Of a stretch of DNA of 64,000 nucleotides, positions 9,339-19,320 are shown piece by piece (within the stretch, counting starts at the first letter, position 1; each line of letters opens with the position of its first letter). Under the pieces are notes generated by a model. That model had not been told where the DNA came from. It saw only the letters and a list, made by a program, of their open reading frames with translations, and ran no database searches. Source of the stretch: Pontibacter coccineus (GTDB lineage: Bacteria > Bacteroidota > Bacteroidia > Cytophagales > Hymenobacteraceae); NCBI RefSeq assembly GCF_030546575.1, contig NZ_JAUOTN010000006.1, positions 1 through 64,000 on the forward strand, in the 5' to 3' direction. The position numbers were made by a program, and so were the translations under genes.

Positions 9339-9465
9339 CTATACCTGAGTGCTACTGAAAGGCGATGCGTTACGCTCCTCTGAATTGGTTGAATCACCTC
9401 AAGAACGAATAGTTTCTGCTGCTAGTAGGGGTGAAGTAAGTCTTGCTGGTTGACTCAGGTATAGC
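9338..9465. repeat. 13-bp inverted repeat built on CTATACCTG/CAGGTATAG
   Basis: GCTATACCTGAGT (9338-9350) and its exact reverse complement ACTCAGGTATAGC (9453-9465) face each other across 102 bases in the gap between two convergent genes. The left arm includes the last base of the upstream stop codon. The arms contain the over-represented GGTATAG word. Whether they form RNA or DNA structure is unknown. Confidence 0.7.
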
Positions 9466-9477
9466 GTACATAATCTA

Positions 9478-10143
9478 CTATAAATACTGCGTGAGGGCAT
9501 AAGCCAGGATATTGGCGCCCATCTGAAGCGCTTCCTTTCTTTTGTTTTCGGGGTCATTGTGTACTTCCGCATCTTCCCAGCCATTGCCTAAATCTGTCTC
9601 GTAGCTGTAGAAACAAACCAACCGGCCTTTGTGGATGATGCCAAAGCCCTGTGGCGGTTTGTTATCGTGCTCGTGAATCTTAGGGAGGCCGTTCTTGAAG
9701 GTATACTTCTGGCTGTAGATCGGGTGATCAAAAGGTAATTCCACAAACTCGTATTCCGGGAATACCTTCTTCATCTCTTTCCGGATGTACTGGTCCATCC
9801 CGTAGTTGTCGTCGATGTGCAGGAAGCCGCCGCTGACCAGGTAATTGCGCAGATTCTGGGCCTCCGCGTCTGAAAACACCACATTGCCGTGCCCCGTCAT
9901 ATGTACGAAGGGGTAGGTGAAGAGCTCTGGACTGCCTACTTCCACCACACCTTCTTCCGGGGCGATGTTCATGTTCAGGTTCTGGTTGCAGAACTTGATC
10001 AGATTGGGCAGGGAAGTTTTGTTTGCATACCAGTCACCGCCTCCGTTATACTTCAGCTTGGCAATCTTAAAGCTATACTTCTGCTGTGCAGCCAGCACAC
10101 CACAAAACAGAATGAGGTATAGGAACAGGAGGGAGCGCTTCAT
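9478..10143 (-). CDS. DUF4159 domain-containing exported protein
   Basis: A 221-residue protein with a signal peptide (MKRSLLFLYLILFCGVLAAQQ). The whole mature part is the DUF4159 domain, including FKIAKLKYNGGGDWY, PFVHMTGHGNVVFSDAEAQNLR and GGFLHIDDNYG. The fold resembles glutamine-amidotransferase-like domains, and the HMTGHG and HIDDNYG blocks are the most conserved parts. The function is unknown. In this phylum the family is often linked to cell-envelope or gliding-era genes, which I cannot confirm here. It is 18 bases downstream of rsmE on the same strand, so the two may share a transcript. Confidence 0.88.
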   Translation of the reverse strand: MKRSLLFLYLILFCGVLAAQQKYSFKIAKLKYNGGGDWYANKTSLPNLIKFCNQNLNMNIAPEEGVVEVGSPELFTYPFVHMTGHGNVVFSDAEAQNLRNYLVSGGFLHIDDNYGMDQYIRKEMKKVFPEYEFVELPFDHPIYSQKYTFKNGLPKIHEHDNKPPQGFGIIHKGRLVCFYSYETDLGNGWEDAEVHNDPENKRKEALQMGANILAYALTQYL

Positions 10144-10161
10144 AAGTCAGAAGTTTTAGGT

Positions 10162-10878
10162 TTATAACGGGGCGTAGATATCGTGTAGTACGTGCAAGGT
10201 ATGGCAGGCGACCAAAGCCGCCGTTTCGGTACGCAGCCGGCTCTGGCCCAGCGTTACGGGCTTTATACCTAACTTATAAGCAGCAGCTATTTCCTCGGTG
10301 GAAAAGTCACCTTCCGGGCCGATCAGGATGCAGTGCTGTCGGTTTGGCTTATAGTAATCCCGGATCGATTTGGTCACATCGTCTTCCAGGTGCGCAATAA
10401 AGGTATCTTCAGGTATACAGGTCTGGATGAATCGCTGGAAAGGCGTTAACTCGTTCAGCAATGGGAGATAGCCCTTTTGCGACTGTTTCATGGCGCTCAC
10501 CGCAATTTTCTCGATGCGGTCGAGCCGAAGCTGCCGGCGCTCGGAATGTTCACACTCCAGAAAAGTGATTGCGCTGACGCCGATCTCAACGGCTTTTTCC
10601 ACGAACCACTCGATACGCTCGATGTTTTTGGTCGGAGCCACGGCTATGTGCACGTAATAGGGGAGTTTGCCATATTCAAGCTGCTTGTCAATTATTTGCA
10701 GCTGGCAGCGCTTTTGGTGCGCATCCTGTATGATGGCCGTATACTTATCGCCCCGTCCGTCTACCAGGTATACCGTGTCGCCCTGCTGCAGACGCAGCAC
10801 ACGGGTACAGTGCTTCGATTCATCTTCGGGCAAAGTATAGATTTCTGAACTGATGTCGGGTGTATAGAATAAGTGCAC
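10162..10878 (-). CDS. rsmE: 16S rRNA (uracil(1498)-N(3))-methyltransferase
   Basis: A SPOUT-class methyltransferase that uses SAM to methylate N3 of U1498 in 16S rRNA of the 30S subunit. The 238 residues match the family. An N-terminal PUA-like domain (residues 1-70) precedes the knotted domain, where ILIGPEGDFSTEEI and VTLGQSRLRTETAAL form the SAM-binding deep knot near the C-terminus. A DUF4159 gene follows closely on the same strand. Confidence 0.95.
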   Translation of the reverse strand: MHLFYTPDISSEIYTLPEDESKHCTRVLRLQQGDTVYLVDGRGDKYTAIIQDAHQKRCQLQIIDKQLEYGKLPYYVHIAVAPTKNIERIEWFVEKAVEIGVSAITFLECEHSERRQLRLDRIEKIAVSAMKQSQKGYLPLLNELTPFQRFIQTCIPEDTFIAHLEDDVTKSIRDYYKPNRQHCILIGPEGDFSTEEIAAAYKLGIKPVTLGQSRLRTETAALVACHTLHVLHDIYAPL

Positions 10879-10962
10879 GATATGATCGGTTGGTGTATAA
10901 AGCCTGTTACAGGTATACGAATGTAGACATTAATATAACACGGAAACAGGCTGATGTTCATA

Positions 10963-10998
10963 AAAAAAGCCTTCCCACTTGTGCAGGAAGGCTTTTTT
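10963..10998 (-). terminator. terminator downstream of pckA
   Basis: A 13-base-pair stem (AAAAAAGCCTTCC with its complement) has a ten-base loop. On the minus strand it ends in a U run. It lies 17 bases after the pckA stop. Confidence 0.88.
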
Positions 10999-11014
10999 AT
11001 ACTTTGGAATCAAG

Positions 11015-12631
11015 TTAGTTGATAGAAACCTCTACCTGAGGAGCTCCTGCCAGAATGTCTTCGTTTGCGTAGTCAGCGTATTTGCTGAAGTTCTTCACAA
11101 ACTTAGAAGCCAGGTCAGTAGCCTTCGCGTCGTACTCTTCTTTATTGGCCCAGGTGTTACGTGGGTTCAGAATTTCTGCCGGAACGTTCGGGCAAGTGTT
11201 TGGCATTTCCACTCCGAAGATAGGGTGCTTCGTGTATTCCACGTTGTCAAGCTCACCGTTTAGCGCAGCCGTGATCATAGCGCGGGTATAAGGCAGCCTC
11301 ATACGAGAGCCCACTCCGTAAGGACCACCCGTCCAGCCGGTGTTCACCAGCCAAACGTTCACGTTGTTCTCGCTCATTTTCTGACCGAGCATTTCCGCGT
11401 ACTTGGTAGGGTGGAGCGGCAGGAAAGCAGCACCAAAACAGGCAGAAAACGTCGTCTGAGGCTCTGTAACGCCTACTTCCGTACCAGCAACCTTCGCTGT
11501 GTAGCCGGAAATGAAGTGGTACATGGCCTGGCTGGTGTTCAGTTTCGAGATGGGAGGCAGTACACCAAAGGCATCCGCCGTCAGGAAGAAGATGTTCTTT
11601 GGAATATCAGCTCTGGATGGCTCTACCGCATTGTCGATGTGGTCGATAGGATAAGCCGTACGCGTGTTCTCTGTAACAGACTTATTCTCGTAATCTACAG
11701 TGCGCGTGCCCTCTACAAAGCGCGTATTCTCCACGATGGCACCAAACTTAATGGCATCCCATATCTGTGGTTCTTTTTCGCGGGTCAGGTCAATTACTTT
11801 GGCGTAGCAACCACCTTCGAAGTTAAATACGCTATCAGCCGTCCAGCCGTGCTCGTCGTCACCGATCAGGCCACGGTTCGGGTCAGCAGACAAGGTCGTC
11901 TTGCCCGTGCCGGACAGACCAAAGAAGATAGCCGTGTCGCCGTCTTTGCCTACGTTAGCAGAGCAGTGCATGGACAGGGTGTTTCTCTCTTCCGGCAGGA
12001 TGTAATTCAGCACGCCGAATATACCTTTCTTCATCTCACCTGCGTAGCCAGTGCCACCAATCAGGATGATGTTGCGGGTAAAGTTGATGATCGCAAAGTT
12101 AGCCTGGCGTGTGCCGTCTACTTCCGGGTCAGCCTCAAACTCAGGGGCGCAGATAATGGTGAAGGCAGGGTTGTGGTCTTTAAGCTCTTCTTTCTCAAGA
12201 CGCAGGAACATGTTGTTGCAGAAGAGGTTATGCCAGGCCTGTGTGTTGATGATGCGCAGGTCAAGACGGTAGTCGGGGTGAGCGCCTGCATAGGCGTCGC
12301 GCACATAAAGGCGACGGTCTTTGAGGAAATCAACCATTTTGTCATAAAGTCTGTCGAACTTCTCCGGGTCGAACGCAATGTTGATGTCGCCCCACCAAAC
12401 GGTGTTTTCGGTTTTGGCATCCTTCACCACAAAGCGGTCCTTAGGAGAACGACCTGTAAACTTGCCTGTGTCACACATCAGGGCGCCAGTGTCAGTGAGT
12501 GTGCCTTCGCCATTTTTCAGAGCCTCTTCCACTAGTTCGGCAGGCGTGAGGTTCCAGAGCACTTCTTTCGCTTCTTTGATGCCCAGGCTCTCCAGACCTA
12601 CTTTACCTGATTTATTACCAGATTCTTTCAT
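11015..12631 (-). CDS. pckA: phosphoenolpyruvate carboxykinase (ATP)
   Basis: The ATP-dependent PEP carboxykinase that converts oxaloacetate and ATP to phosphoenolpyruvate, CO2 and ADP, the entry step of gluconeogenesis. It has 538 residues, the usual size. Substrate residues lie in GRSPKDRFVV (60-69), the Mn/oxaloacetate region in GGTGYAGEMKKGIFG (192-206), and the kinase-type P-loop in GLSGTGKTT (238-246), followed by the adenine-binding C-terminal part. It is a single-gene unit with its own terminator. The upstream region is AT-rich, with TATTTTTG on the minus strand at 12680-12687, a possible -7 box. Confidence 0.97.
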   Translation of the reverse strand: MKESGNKSGKVGLESLGIKEAKEVLWNLTPAELVEEALKNGEGTLTDTGALMCDTGKFTGRSPKDRFVVKDAKTENTVWWGDINIAFDPEKFDRLYDKMVDFLKDRRLYVRDAYAGAHPDYRLDLRIINTQAWHNLFCNNMFLRLEKEELKDHNPAFTIICAPEFEADPEVDGTRQANFAIINFTRNIILIGGTGYAGEMKKGIFGVLNYILPEERNTLSMHCSANVGKDGDTAIFFGLSGTGKTTLSADPNRGLIGDDEHGWTADSVFNFEGGCYAKVIDLTREKEPQIWDAIKFGAIVENTRFVEGTRTVDYENKSVTENTRTAYPIDHIDNAVEPSRADIPKNIFFLTADAFGVLPPISKLNTSQAMYHFISGYTAKVAGTEVGVTEPQTTFSACFGAAFLPLHPTKYAEMLGQKMSENNVNVWLVNTGWTGGPYGVGSRMRLPYTRAMITAALNGELDNVEYTKHPIFGVEMPNTCPNVPAEILNPRNTWANKEEYDAKATDLASKFVKNFSKYADYANEDILAGAPQVEVSIN

Positions 12632-12764
12632 TTGAAAATAAAGGGGTTTAAGTGAACTGTTTGTTTCACAACGGTGCTACAAAAATATAAAATATTAGAT
12701 ATTAAAATAAGTTTAGTCGCTATAATTAAAAAAGAGGTTTTCAAATGGCGTTCTACCAAAAAAA

Positions 12765-12796
12765 TTTGTCTGTAAGTGTTTAAACCAATATATTTA
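12765..12796 (+). promoter_or_regulatory. Bacteroidota-type promoter of the peptide transporter
   Basis: TTTG (12765-12768) and TATATTTA (12789-12796) are 20 bases apart, close to the TTTG-N19-21-TAnnTTTG promoter of the Bacteroidota primary sigma factor. The last base of the -7 box differs. The start codon is about 45 bases downstream. Confidence 0.45.
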
Positions 12797-12841
12797 CCTT
12801 CTTTGTATGCTCAACTAAACTAAACAATCAACAAAAACCCT

Positions 12842-14428
12842 ATGTCTTATCAAGATCATACGCTTACTGACCAGGTAAGTGAGCAAAATGCACCGATTGG
12901 CGCTGACCCGACTGGACCAGAAATGTTCGGGCATCCGAAGGGGCTTTTCTACCTTTTCTTCGCCGAACTTTGGGAGCGCTTTAGTTTCTACGGCATGCGC
13001 GCCCTGTTGGTGCTCTACATGGTGAATAACCTGTTTGAGTCATTCGCTAACCGTGATGAAATCGCAATTGGTATCTACGCAGCCTACGGTGCCTTAGTTT
13101 ATGCCACTCCCGTAATCGGCGGTATGATTGCCGATAGATTGTTGGGTTACCGCAAAGCGATCATGCTGGGTGCCGTTCTGATGGCATTGGGCCACTTTGC
13201 ACTGGCCATCGAGCATCCTGTTTTCTTCTACGGTTCTCTTGCCCTTTTGATTGTAGGTAACGGTTTTTTCAAGCCAAATATTTCGACAATGGTAGGTACT
13301 CTCTACAAAGAGGGCGATACCCGTCGCGATGCGGGTTTCACCATCTTTTACATGGGTATTAACATTGGCGCTATGGTAGCACCGCTTATTTGTGGTTGGT
13401 TAGGCATGACCTATGGCTGGCACTTTGGCTTCGGCGCCGCCGGTGTGGGTATGTTACTTGGCCTGATCATGTTCTGGCAAGGTAGCCGTAGCGGCGTTTT
13501 TGGCAGCAACGGTCTTCCTCCGGAGCCGGCTGTTATCAAGGAGCGTGTTGCTGGTGTTTCAAAAGAGGCCTGGGTCACCATCCTGAGCTTCCTGTCGCTT
13601 CCGGTTTTCGGTTTGCTGCTGTTTAACGGTACGCTTGACCTACCGGGTTTTGGAGAAACGATCTTTGATGGTTCCATCATGCACATCGTGATGAACTACA
13701 TTCTGCTCCCGGTTATCGCGCTGGTTTTGATTTATAACCTGGTGAAAGTGGACAGTGTAGAGCGTCAGCGCTTGTTCGTAGTAATTCTGCTTACCTTTTT
13801 CATCACTGTTTTCTGGTCGTTCTTTGAGCAGGCGGGTTCTTCCCTCACGCTTTTTGCTGAGCGTAACGTGAACCTGACTTTCATGAACGCGGCGCAGACC
13901 AACTCGATCAACCCATTCTTCATCATTCTGTTTGCCCTGCCTTTCTCGGCTATGTGGGTATTCTTGTCCAAGCGTCGTATTAACCCATTTACGCCGGTAA
14001 AGTTTGCGCTGGGTATAGCGCAGCTTGGTATAGGCTTCCTGATCTTTGCCTGGAGTGCCAACTATGCCGATGCTGATGGCAGAGTGTCTATCTGGTTCCT
14101 GATCCTGGGTTACATGTTCATCACAACGGGTGAGTTGTTTGTTTCACCGGTGGGTCTTTCCAAAGTAACGGAGCTTTCTCCAAAGAAGATTGTGGCCTTT
14201 ATCATGGGTATCTGGTTCCTTTCTTCTTCCTTCGCGCACTACATCGCGGGTATCATCGCCAAACTGACGGCCGTGAGCGGTACAGAAGGTGAAGCAGCTA
14301 CAGGTATGGCTTCTCTGCTGGTTTACACAGGCGTGTTCGAGCAGATTGCCTATGTGGCCTTTGGCTTTGCCGTGCTAGCCCTGTTGCTTACACCAATCAT
14401 GCGTAAGTGGATGCATGGTATTCACTAA
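12842..14428 (+). CDS. POT/PTR family proton-coupled peptide transporter
   Basis: A 528-residue inner-membrane symporter of the proton-dependent oligopeptide transporter family, importing di- and tripeptides. The family motif ExxERFxYYG appears as ELWERFSFYG at about residues 41-50, in transmembrane helix 1, followed by RALLVLYM. The second signature FYMGINIGAMVAP lies in helix 5, and about 12-14 hydrophobic helices follow to the C-terminus. The final stretch has a long loop with acidic and Ala/Gly residues (VSGTEGEAATGMAS). It is a single gene with its own promoter and terminator. Confidence 0.94.
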   Translation: MSYQDHTLTDQVSEQNAPIGADPTGPEMFGHPKGLFYLFFAELWERFSFYGMRALLVLYMVNNLFESFANRDEIAIGIYAAYGALVYATPVIGGMIADRLLGYRKAIMLGAVLMALGHFALAIEHPVFFYGSLALLIVGNGFFKPNISTMVGTLYKEGDTRRDAGFTIFYMGINIGAMVAPLICGWLGMTYGWHFGFGAAGVGMLLGLIMFWQGSRSGVFGSNGLPPEPAVIKERVAGVSKEAWVTILSFLSLPVFGLLLFNGTLDLPGFGETIFDGSIMHIVMNYILLPVIALVLIYNLVKVDSVERQRLFVVILLTFFITVFWSFFEQAGSSLTLFAERNVNLTFMNAAQTNSINPFFIILFALPFSAMWVFLSKRRINPFTPVKFALGIAQLGIGFLIFAWSANYADADGRVSIWFLILGYMFITTGELFVSPVGLSKVTELSPKKIVAFIMGIWFLSSSFAHYIAGIIAKLTAVSGTEGEAATGMASLLVYTGVFEQIAYVAFGFAVLALLLTPIMRKWMHGIH

Positions 14429-14447
14429 TCTGAATATTCTTATAGAA

Positions 14448-14490
14448 AAAGAGCCCGTACTTTAACTAGTGCGGGCTCTTTGTTTTTAAA
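14448..14490 (+). terminator. terminator downstream of the peptide transporter
   Basis: AAAGAGCCCGTAC pairs with GTGCGGGCTCTTT (one G-U pair) around an eight-base loop, followed by GTTTTT. Confidence 0.87.
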
Positions 14491-14598
14491 GTGCTATTGG
14501 TGATATTGCGACAAATTTCAGGTTAGCGTTGAACTGCTTGACAGCTAGTGGTTTGGTGATTATCTGAAATTTCAACTTTTAGCCATTTTACCATTTAC

Positions 14599-15198
14599 AT
14601 GCTTTTATTAATCAGGCGCTTTTCTGTGGCTGCCTCCCTATTGTTTTTAGCGTCCTCCTGCGAAGTAGAAACGACCACTGTCACGGCAACAGATTCAACC
14701 ATACCGGAGCCAGCCAGCACAACTTTTACCATTAAGAAGGGGGGACACACGACCCAGAACCCGCTCAGGTTTGTCGAGACTTCTACCATCCGCTTTGAGG
14801 CAACCTTCGATAGCACCGCGATTTATTCGACTAGCATACCGGGCAACCAGGCTGATATCAATAAACTGTACGGCCTCTCGGATTGCGAAACTGACCATCA
14901 AACCAACAGCGCGCGATTTGGGTGGCGTTGGTATGAGGGGCGTCTGGAAATACACGCCTATACCTACAGCAACAAAAAGCGTAGCACAGTCTTCATCACT
15001 TCTGTACAGCCCGGCCAGACAAACAGATATGAGCTCGTGCTGGGGGAGAAGGCGTATACCTTTAAAGTAAATGACAAACAGGTTACACTTCCGCGCTTTT
15101 GTAACACGGCGGGCAGCCATTACCAGCTATACCCTTACTTCGGAGGTGACGAAACCGCTCCGCACGATATTACGATCCGGATCAGAGAGCTACTGTAG
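14599..15198 (+). CDS. hypothetical lipoprotein
   Basis: A 199-residue protein with a lipoprotein signal peptide: hydrophobic core SVAASLLFLASSC, with lipidation Cys at residue 21. Thr/Ser-rich mature sequence follows, and then a domain with beta-rich segments (SARFGWRWYEGRLEIHAYTY, RYELVLGEKAYTFKVNDKQ) that resembles a jelly-roll or concanavalin-like fold. No named family was recognised. It stands alone between a terminator and the convergent groESL operon. Confidence 0.75.
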   Translation: MLLLIRRFSVAASLLFLASSCEVETTTVTATDSTIPEPASTTFTIKKGGHTTQNPLRFVETSTIRFEATFDSTAIYSTSIPGNQADINKLYGLSDCETDHQTNSARFGWRWYEGRLEIHAYTYSNKKRSTVFITSVQPGQTNRYELVLGEKAYTFKVNDKQVTLPRFCNTAGSHYQLYPYFGGDETAPHDITIRIRELL

Positions 15199-15202
15199 GA
15201 AC

Positions 15203-15214
15203 AGGTCGCGACCT
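15203..15214. repeat. palindrome AGGTCGCGACCT, copy 1
   Basis: A perfect 12-base palindrome containing the NruI-type core TCGCGA, five bases after a stop codon. A longer version lies at 56707-56720. Both are intergenic and near gene ends. Confidence 0.7.
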
Positions 15215-15224
15215 ATCCCGCCGT

Positions 15225-15242
15225 GTATAGGTATAGGTATAG
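15225..15242 (+). repeat. triple tandem GTATAG
   Basis: GTATAGGTATAGGTATAG is three head-to-tail copies of the six-base core of the over-represented word. It sits in the 125-base gap between the lipoprotein gene and groEL. Confidence 0.8.
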
Positions 15243-15270
15243 CGACTTACTTAACTACATCTGTAAACAC

Positions 15271-15300
15271 AAAGCCCCGGACCAAAAGGCCCGGGGCTTT
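15271..15300. terminator. bidirectional terminator, groEL and lipoprotein gene
   Basis: A perfect 10-base-pair stem AAAGCCCCGG/CCGGGGCTTT has a ten-base loop between two convergent genes. The U tracts are short on both sides (GTTATAT on the plus strand). Confidence 0.8.
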
Positions 15301-15323
15301 GTTATATAGACTATGGGAGTCGA

Positions 15324-16979
<1,656 letters not shown>

Positions 16980-16997
16980 TTAATTAAATGGGATGAA

Positions 16998-17288
16998 TTA
17001 AAGGATAGCCAGAATATCTGACTCACGCATGATCAGGTAGTCGTTTCCGTCGACGGAGATCTCGGTACCTGCATACTTGCCATACAACACCTGGTCGCCA
17101 ACGGCAACCTGTGGCTTCATCAAAGCGCCTTGCTCAGATACTTTGCCCTCACCTACAGCCACGATCTCGCCGCGCTGTGGCTTCTCTTTAGCAGTGTCCG
17201 GAATGATGATACCAGACTTCGTTTTTTCTTCTGCTGCAGCAGGAGCTACAATTACTCTGTCTGCTAATGGTTTAATGCTGATTGACAT
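16998..17288 (-). CDS. groES: co-chaperonin GroES (Hsp10)
   Basis: The 96-residue lid of the GroEL chamber. Family features include KPLADRVIV at the N-terminus, the mobile-loop region around [29 protein letters not shown], and the C-terminal [11 protein letters not shown]. It is the first gene of the operon. The upstream gap to secG is 252 bases and carries a regulatory region unlike CIRCE, with sigma-54-like elements. Confidence 0.99.
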   Translation of the reverse strand: MSISIKPLADRVIVAPAAAEEKTKSGIIIPDTAKEKPQRGEIVAVGEGKVSEQGALMKPQVAVGDQVLYGKYAGTEISVDGNDYLIMRESDILAIL

Positions 17289-17348
17289 AGTTTGTTATGT
17301 TTTTAGTTTTTGTGGTTAATGATTTAACGTTGAAACCATACTCCCTCT

Positions 17349-17381
17349 ATCATTTCCTGTGCCAAGGCCATTTTCCTGCCA
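17349..17381 (-). promoter_or_regulatory. candidate sigma-54 promoters of groESL
   Basis: Two overlapping -24/-12-like sites are visible on the minus strand. Site A is TGGCAG-GAAAA-TGGC (17381-17367), with the invariant GG and GC at the required spacing. Site B is TGGCAC-AGGAA-ATGA (17364-17350), with a perfect -24 half and a weaker -12. Both would start transcription 50-70 bases before groES. The region also holds three AAAATGGC units 10 and 11 bases apart (to 17395). No CIRCE-type inverted repeat was seen. Confidence 0.45.
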
Positions 17382-17418
17382 TTTTGAGCCATTTTTGCAG
17401 CTTTCGGCTACCTGGTGA

Positions 17419-17462
17419 CTGACATTTCTGTCAGGCTGTGTCAGGTATGCGTGAACTGTCAG
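17419..17462. promoter_or_regulatory. candidate enhancer-binding site upstream of groESL
   Basis: CTGACA-N4-TGTCAG (17419-17434) is a perfect palindrome. Further TGTCAG copies start at 17439 and 17457, so the half-site starts are 10, 10 and 18 bases apart. It lies about 70-90 bases upstream of the candidate sigma-54 start points, where an activator of the NtrC class normally binds. Confidence 0.5.
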
Positions 17463-17496
17463 TATGGAGTGGCAGGAAGGGAGCGGCTAAAATAAA

Positions 17497-17521
17497 AAAG
17501 CCGGCTTTAGAGGCCGGCTTT
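17497..17521 (-). terminator. terminator downstream of secG
   Basis: AAAGCCGGC/GCCGGCTTT makes a nine-base-pair stem, with U-rich sequence (TTTTTTATTT in the DNA) on the minus strand. It separates the secG transcript from the groESL control region. Confidence 0.88.
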
Positions 17522-17540
17522 CTCAGATATTGTGTTAATG

Positions 17541-17927
17541 CTACTGTTGCTGCGCAGTGTCTACCATTTCAGGAATCTCACCCGTACCTGGGATCGACAT
17601 GTCTTCTTCACCTTCAGCTCCTGGCAGGGCCGGAGCAGCTGGAGTACCCATCTGGCGGGCACGCTCTTCGTTTACGCTGCGGATAGTGGTGTCAGTACTT
17701 GTATCAACCATCATGTGCGTGCCAAGTGTCAGTACTACCAACGCAATGGCAAAACCCCAGGTCAGTTTTTCAAGCAGGTCGCCTGTGCGCTTTACGCCCA
17801 TTAGCTGGCTGGCACCACCGCCGCCAAACTGGCTTGAGAGTCCGCCACCTTTAGGGTTTTGAGCAAGTACTACTAAAATAAGAAGTACGCAAATGAAAAG
17901 AATGATACTGATTAGGGCGATATACAT
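17541..17927 (-). CDS. secG: preprotein translocase subunit SecG
   Basis: A small inner-membrane subunit of the SecYEG translocon that assists protein export. The 128-residue protein has two hydrophobic helices (residues 5-22 and about 56-72). Between them is the conserved loop QNPKGGGLSSQFGGGGASQLMG, the clearest SecG signature. The C-terminus is a longer acidic, Pro/Gly-rich tail (PAAPALPGAEGEEDM). It starts one base after the upstream acidic protein gene and ends that transcription unit. Confidence 0.94.
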   Translation of the reverse strand: MYIALISIILFICVLLILVVLAQNPKGGGLSSQFGGGGASQLMGVKRTGDLLEKLTWGFAIALVVLTLGTHMMVDTSTDTTIRSVNEERARQMGTPAAPALPGAEGEEDMSIPGTGEIPEMVDTAQQQ

Positions 17928-17928
17928 T

Positions 17929-19287
17929 TTATGTTATGTTTTGTAATTTCTCGATCTGTTCGGCAAAGTAAGACTTTTTTTCCGGATATTTCAAAATAAG
18001 CTGTTCATAAATTTTAGCAGCTTTTTTGGGCTTTCCTTGTTTTATAAAGATGTTGGCCAGGCTTTCAGTGGCCATGCCTTTCTTTATTTTAGAGCTTTTG
18101 AGCGATAAATCTTCCTGTGGCTCAGGCTTTAGCTTCAGGGTGGCCATGGTTTTGAGCCTCGGGTTGAGCTTCAGAAACTGGTCGATAATGTCAAGCTGTT
18201 TGCTCAGAACATGCGCCGTTGGCTGGATCGCTTTTTCAAGTTCGTGGGTTTTGCTATACTCTAAGATCAGTTCCGGGTGGAAGCCAAGGGGACGAATTCG
18301 GGTATAATCATCCTTTAACTGCAGTACTTCGCCCATACGGCTGGAGCCCATCCAATAGCCCAGGGCGTCCTCTGCGTACAGGCGGTCAATTTCGTCAAAC
18401 GAATAGTTAATCTCCGCATCTTCCGCGCTTGGCTGTGCGGGTTCTTCTACTTCTTCTTCGTACAGTTCCACATCCGATTCTGAGGCCTCAGCTACCAGTT
18501 TTTCATCGGACTGGGTATCCAGGGTCAGTTCGGGCTGCGGAACAGATATAGCCTGCACCGCAACATCAGCTTCATCAGGCTGATCTTCTGAAAAGGAAAC
18601 TTCTTCCGTCTGCTGTGATTCTTCCAGGTTATGCAGTGCTTCAGCTGCTTCTGAGAGATGCGCGTGCTGAGTCTCCTGCTCTATCTCCTCCAAACTATCT
18701 TCTTCCTCGCGGTTACTTAGAAGGTCAGTGGAAGAGGAGCTGATGCTGTTAAAAGTAAACAGCAAGGCAAGTTCGGAGTCTATTTCTGCATCAGGAGTTT
18801 CTGTGGTAGGTTCAGTGGAGTCCTCCGGCAGGTATGAGTGCTGCTCAACAGAGGCGGGGCTGTACACTTGCTCCAGTGTTTCGTCCTGGTCTCCGTCTTC
18901 GGACTCAGGTATAGCAACCACAGTTTCAGTATCCTCTGTTATGGATTCCACTGTCTCAACAATGGTTTCTTCAATGATGGCACTTTCTACCGGGGGCGTC
19001 TCTGTTTCCTCTGCAACTAGTGCTTCTTCTTCAGCATAAACTGGCTCCAGCACAGGAGAAGCATAGATAAGGCGCTTCAGTAGTTGGCGGTCGGTGGCAT
19101 AGGCGGACGCCCGGCGCAGCCGCTGCGTAGAGAGCATACTGCCTCTGTCGTAAGCTGACTTTGCCAGCAGCAGATGGGCCGTCTGGCAATAAGGGAAGGT
19201 CGCCGCCACCTGCTCCAGTTCGCTTTGCTGCTGGTCAGAAATGTCGGATACCTGCTTGATCAGTTTAAGAAAGGCAGATTTGTTCAT
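17929..19287 (-). CDS. acidic, largely disordered protein with TPR-like C-terminus
   Basis: A 452-residue cytoplasmic protein in three parts. The N-terminal helical domain (about 1-70, FPYCQTAHLLLAKSAYDRGS) looks like one or two TPR helices. The middle (about 75-290) is extremely rich in Glu, Ser, Thr and Val and must be disordered. The C-terminal domain (about 295-452) ends with a single TPR-like unit (ANIFIKQGKPKKAAKIYEQLILKYPEKKSYF). Similar proteins occur in Cytophagales, but no function is known. The gene lies between lptE and secG with tight spacing, which suggests an envelope-assembly context. Confidence 0.8.
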   Translation of the reverse strand: MNKSAFLKLIKQVSDISDQQQSELEQVAATFPYCQTAHLLLAKSAYDRGSMLSTQRLRRASAYATDRQLLKRLIYASPVLEPVYAEEEALVAEETETPPVESAIIEETIVETVESITEDTETVVAIPESEDGDQDETLEQVYSPASVEQHSYLPEDSTEPTTETPDAEIDSELALLFTFNSISSSSTDLLSNREEEDSLEEIEQETQHAHLSEAAEALHNLEESQQTEEVSFSEDQPDEADVAVQAISVPQPELTLDTQSDEKLVAEASESDVELYEEEVEEPAQPSAEDAEINYSFDEIDRLYAEDALGYWMGSSRMGEVLQLKDDYTRIRPLGFHPELILEYSKTHELEKAIQPTAHVLSKQLDIIDQFLKLNPRLKTMATLKLKPEPQEDLSLKSSKIKKGMATESLANIFIKQGKPKKAAKIYEQLILKYPEKKSYFAEQIEKLQNIT

Positions 19288-19320
19288 GTAAGGGTTAAGG
19301 GTAATGAAGCTATATAATGA

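Noticed and set aside
17289..17460. A CIRCE element (HrcA operator) before groES
   Set aside because: No TTAGCACTC-N9-GAGTGCTAA-like repeat is present on either strand. The repeat that exists has a different sequence (CTGACA/TGTCAG).
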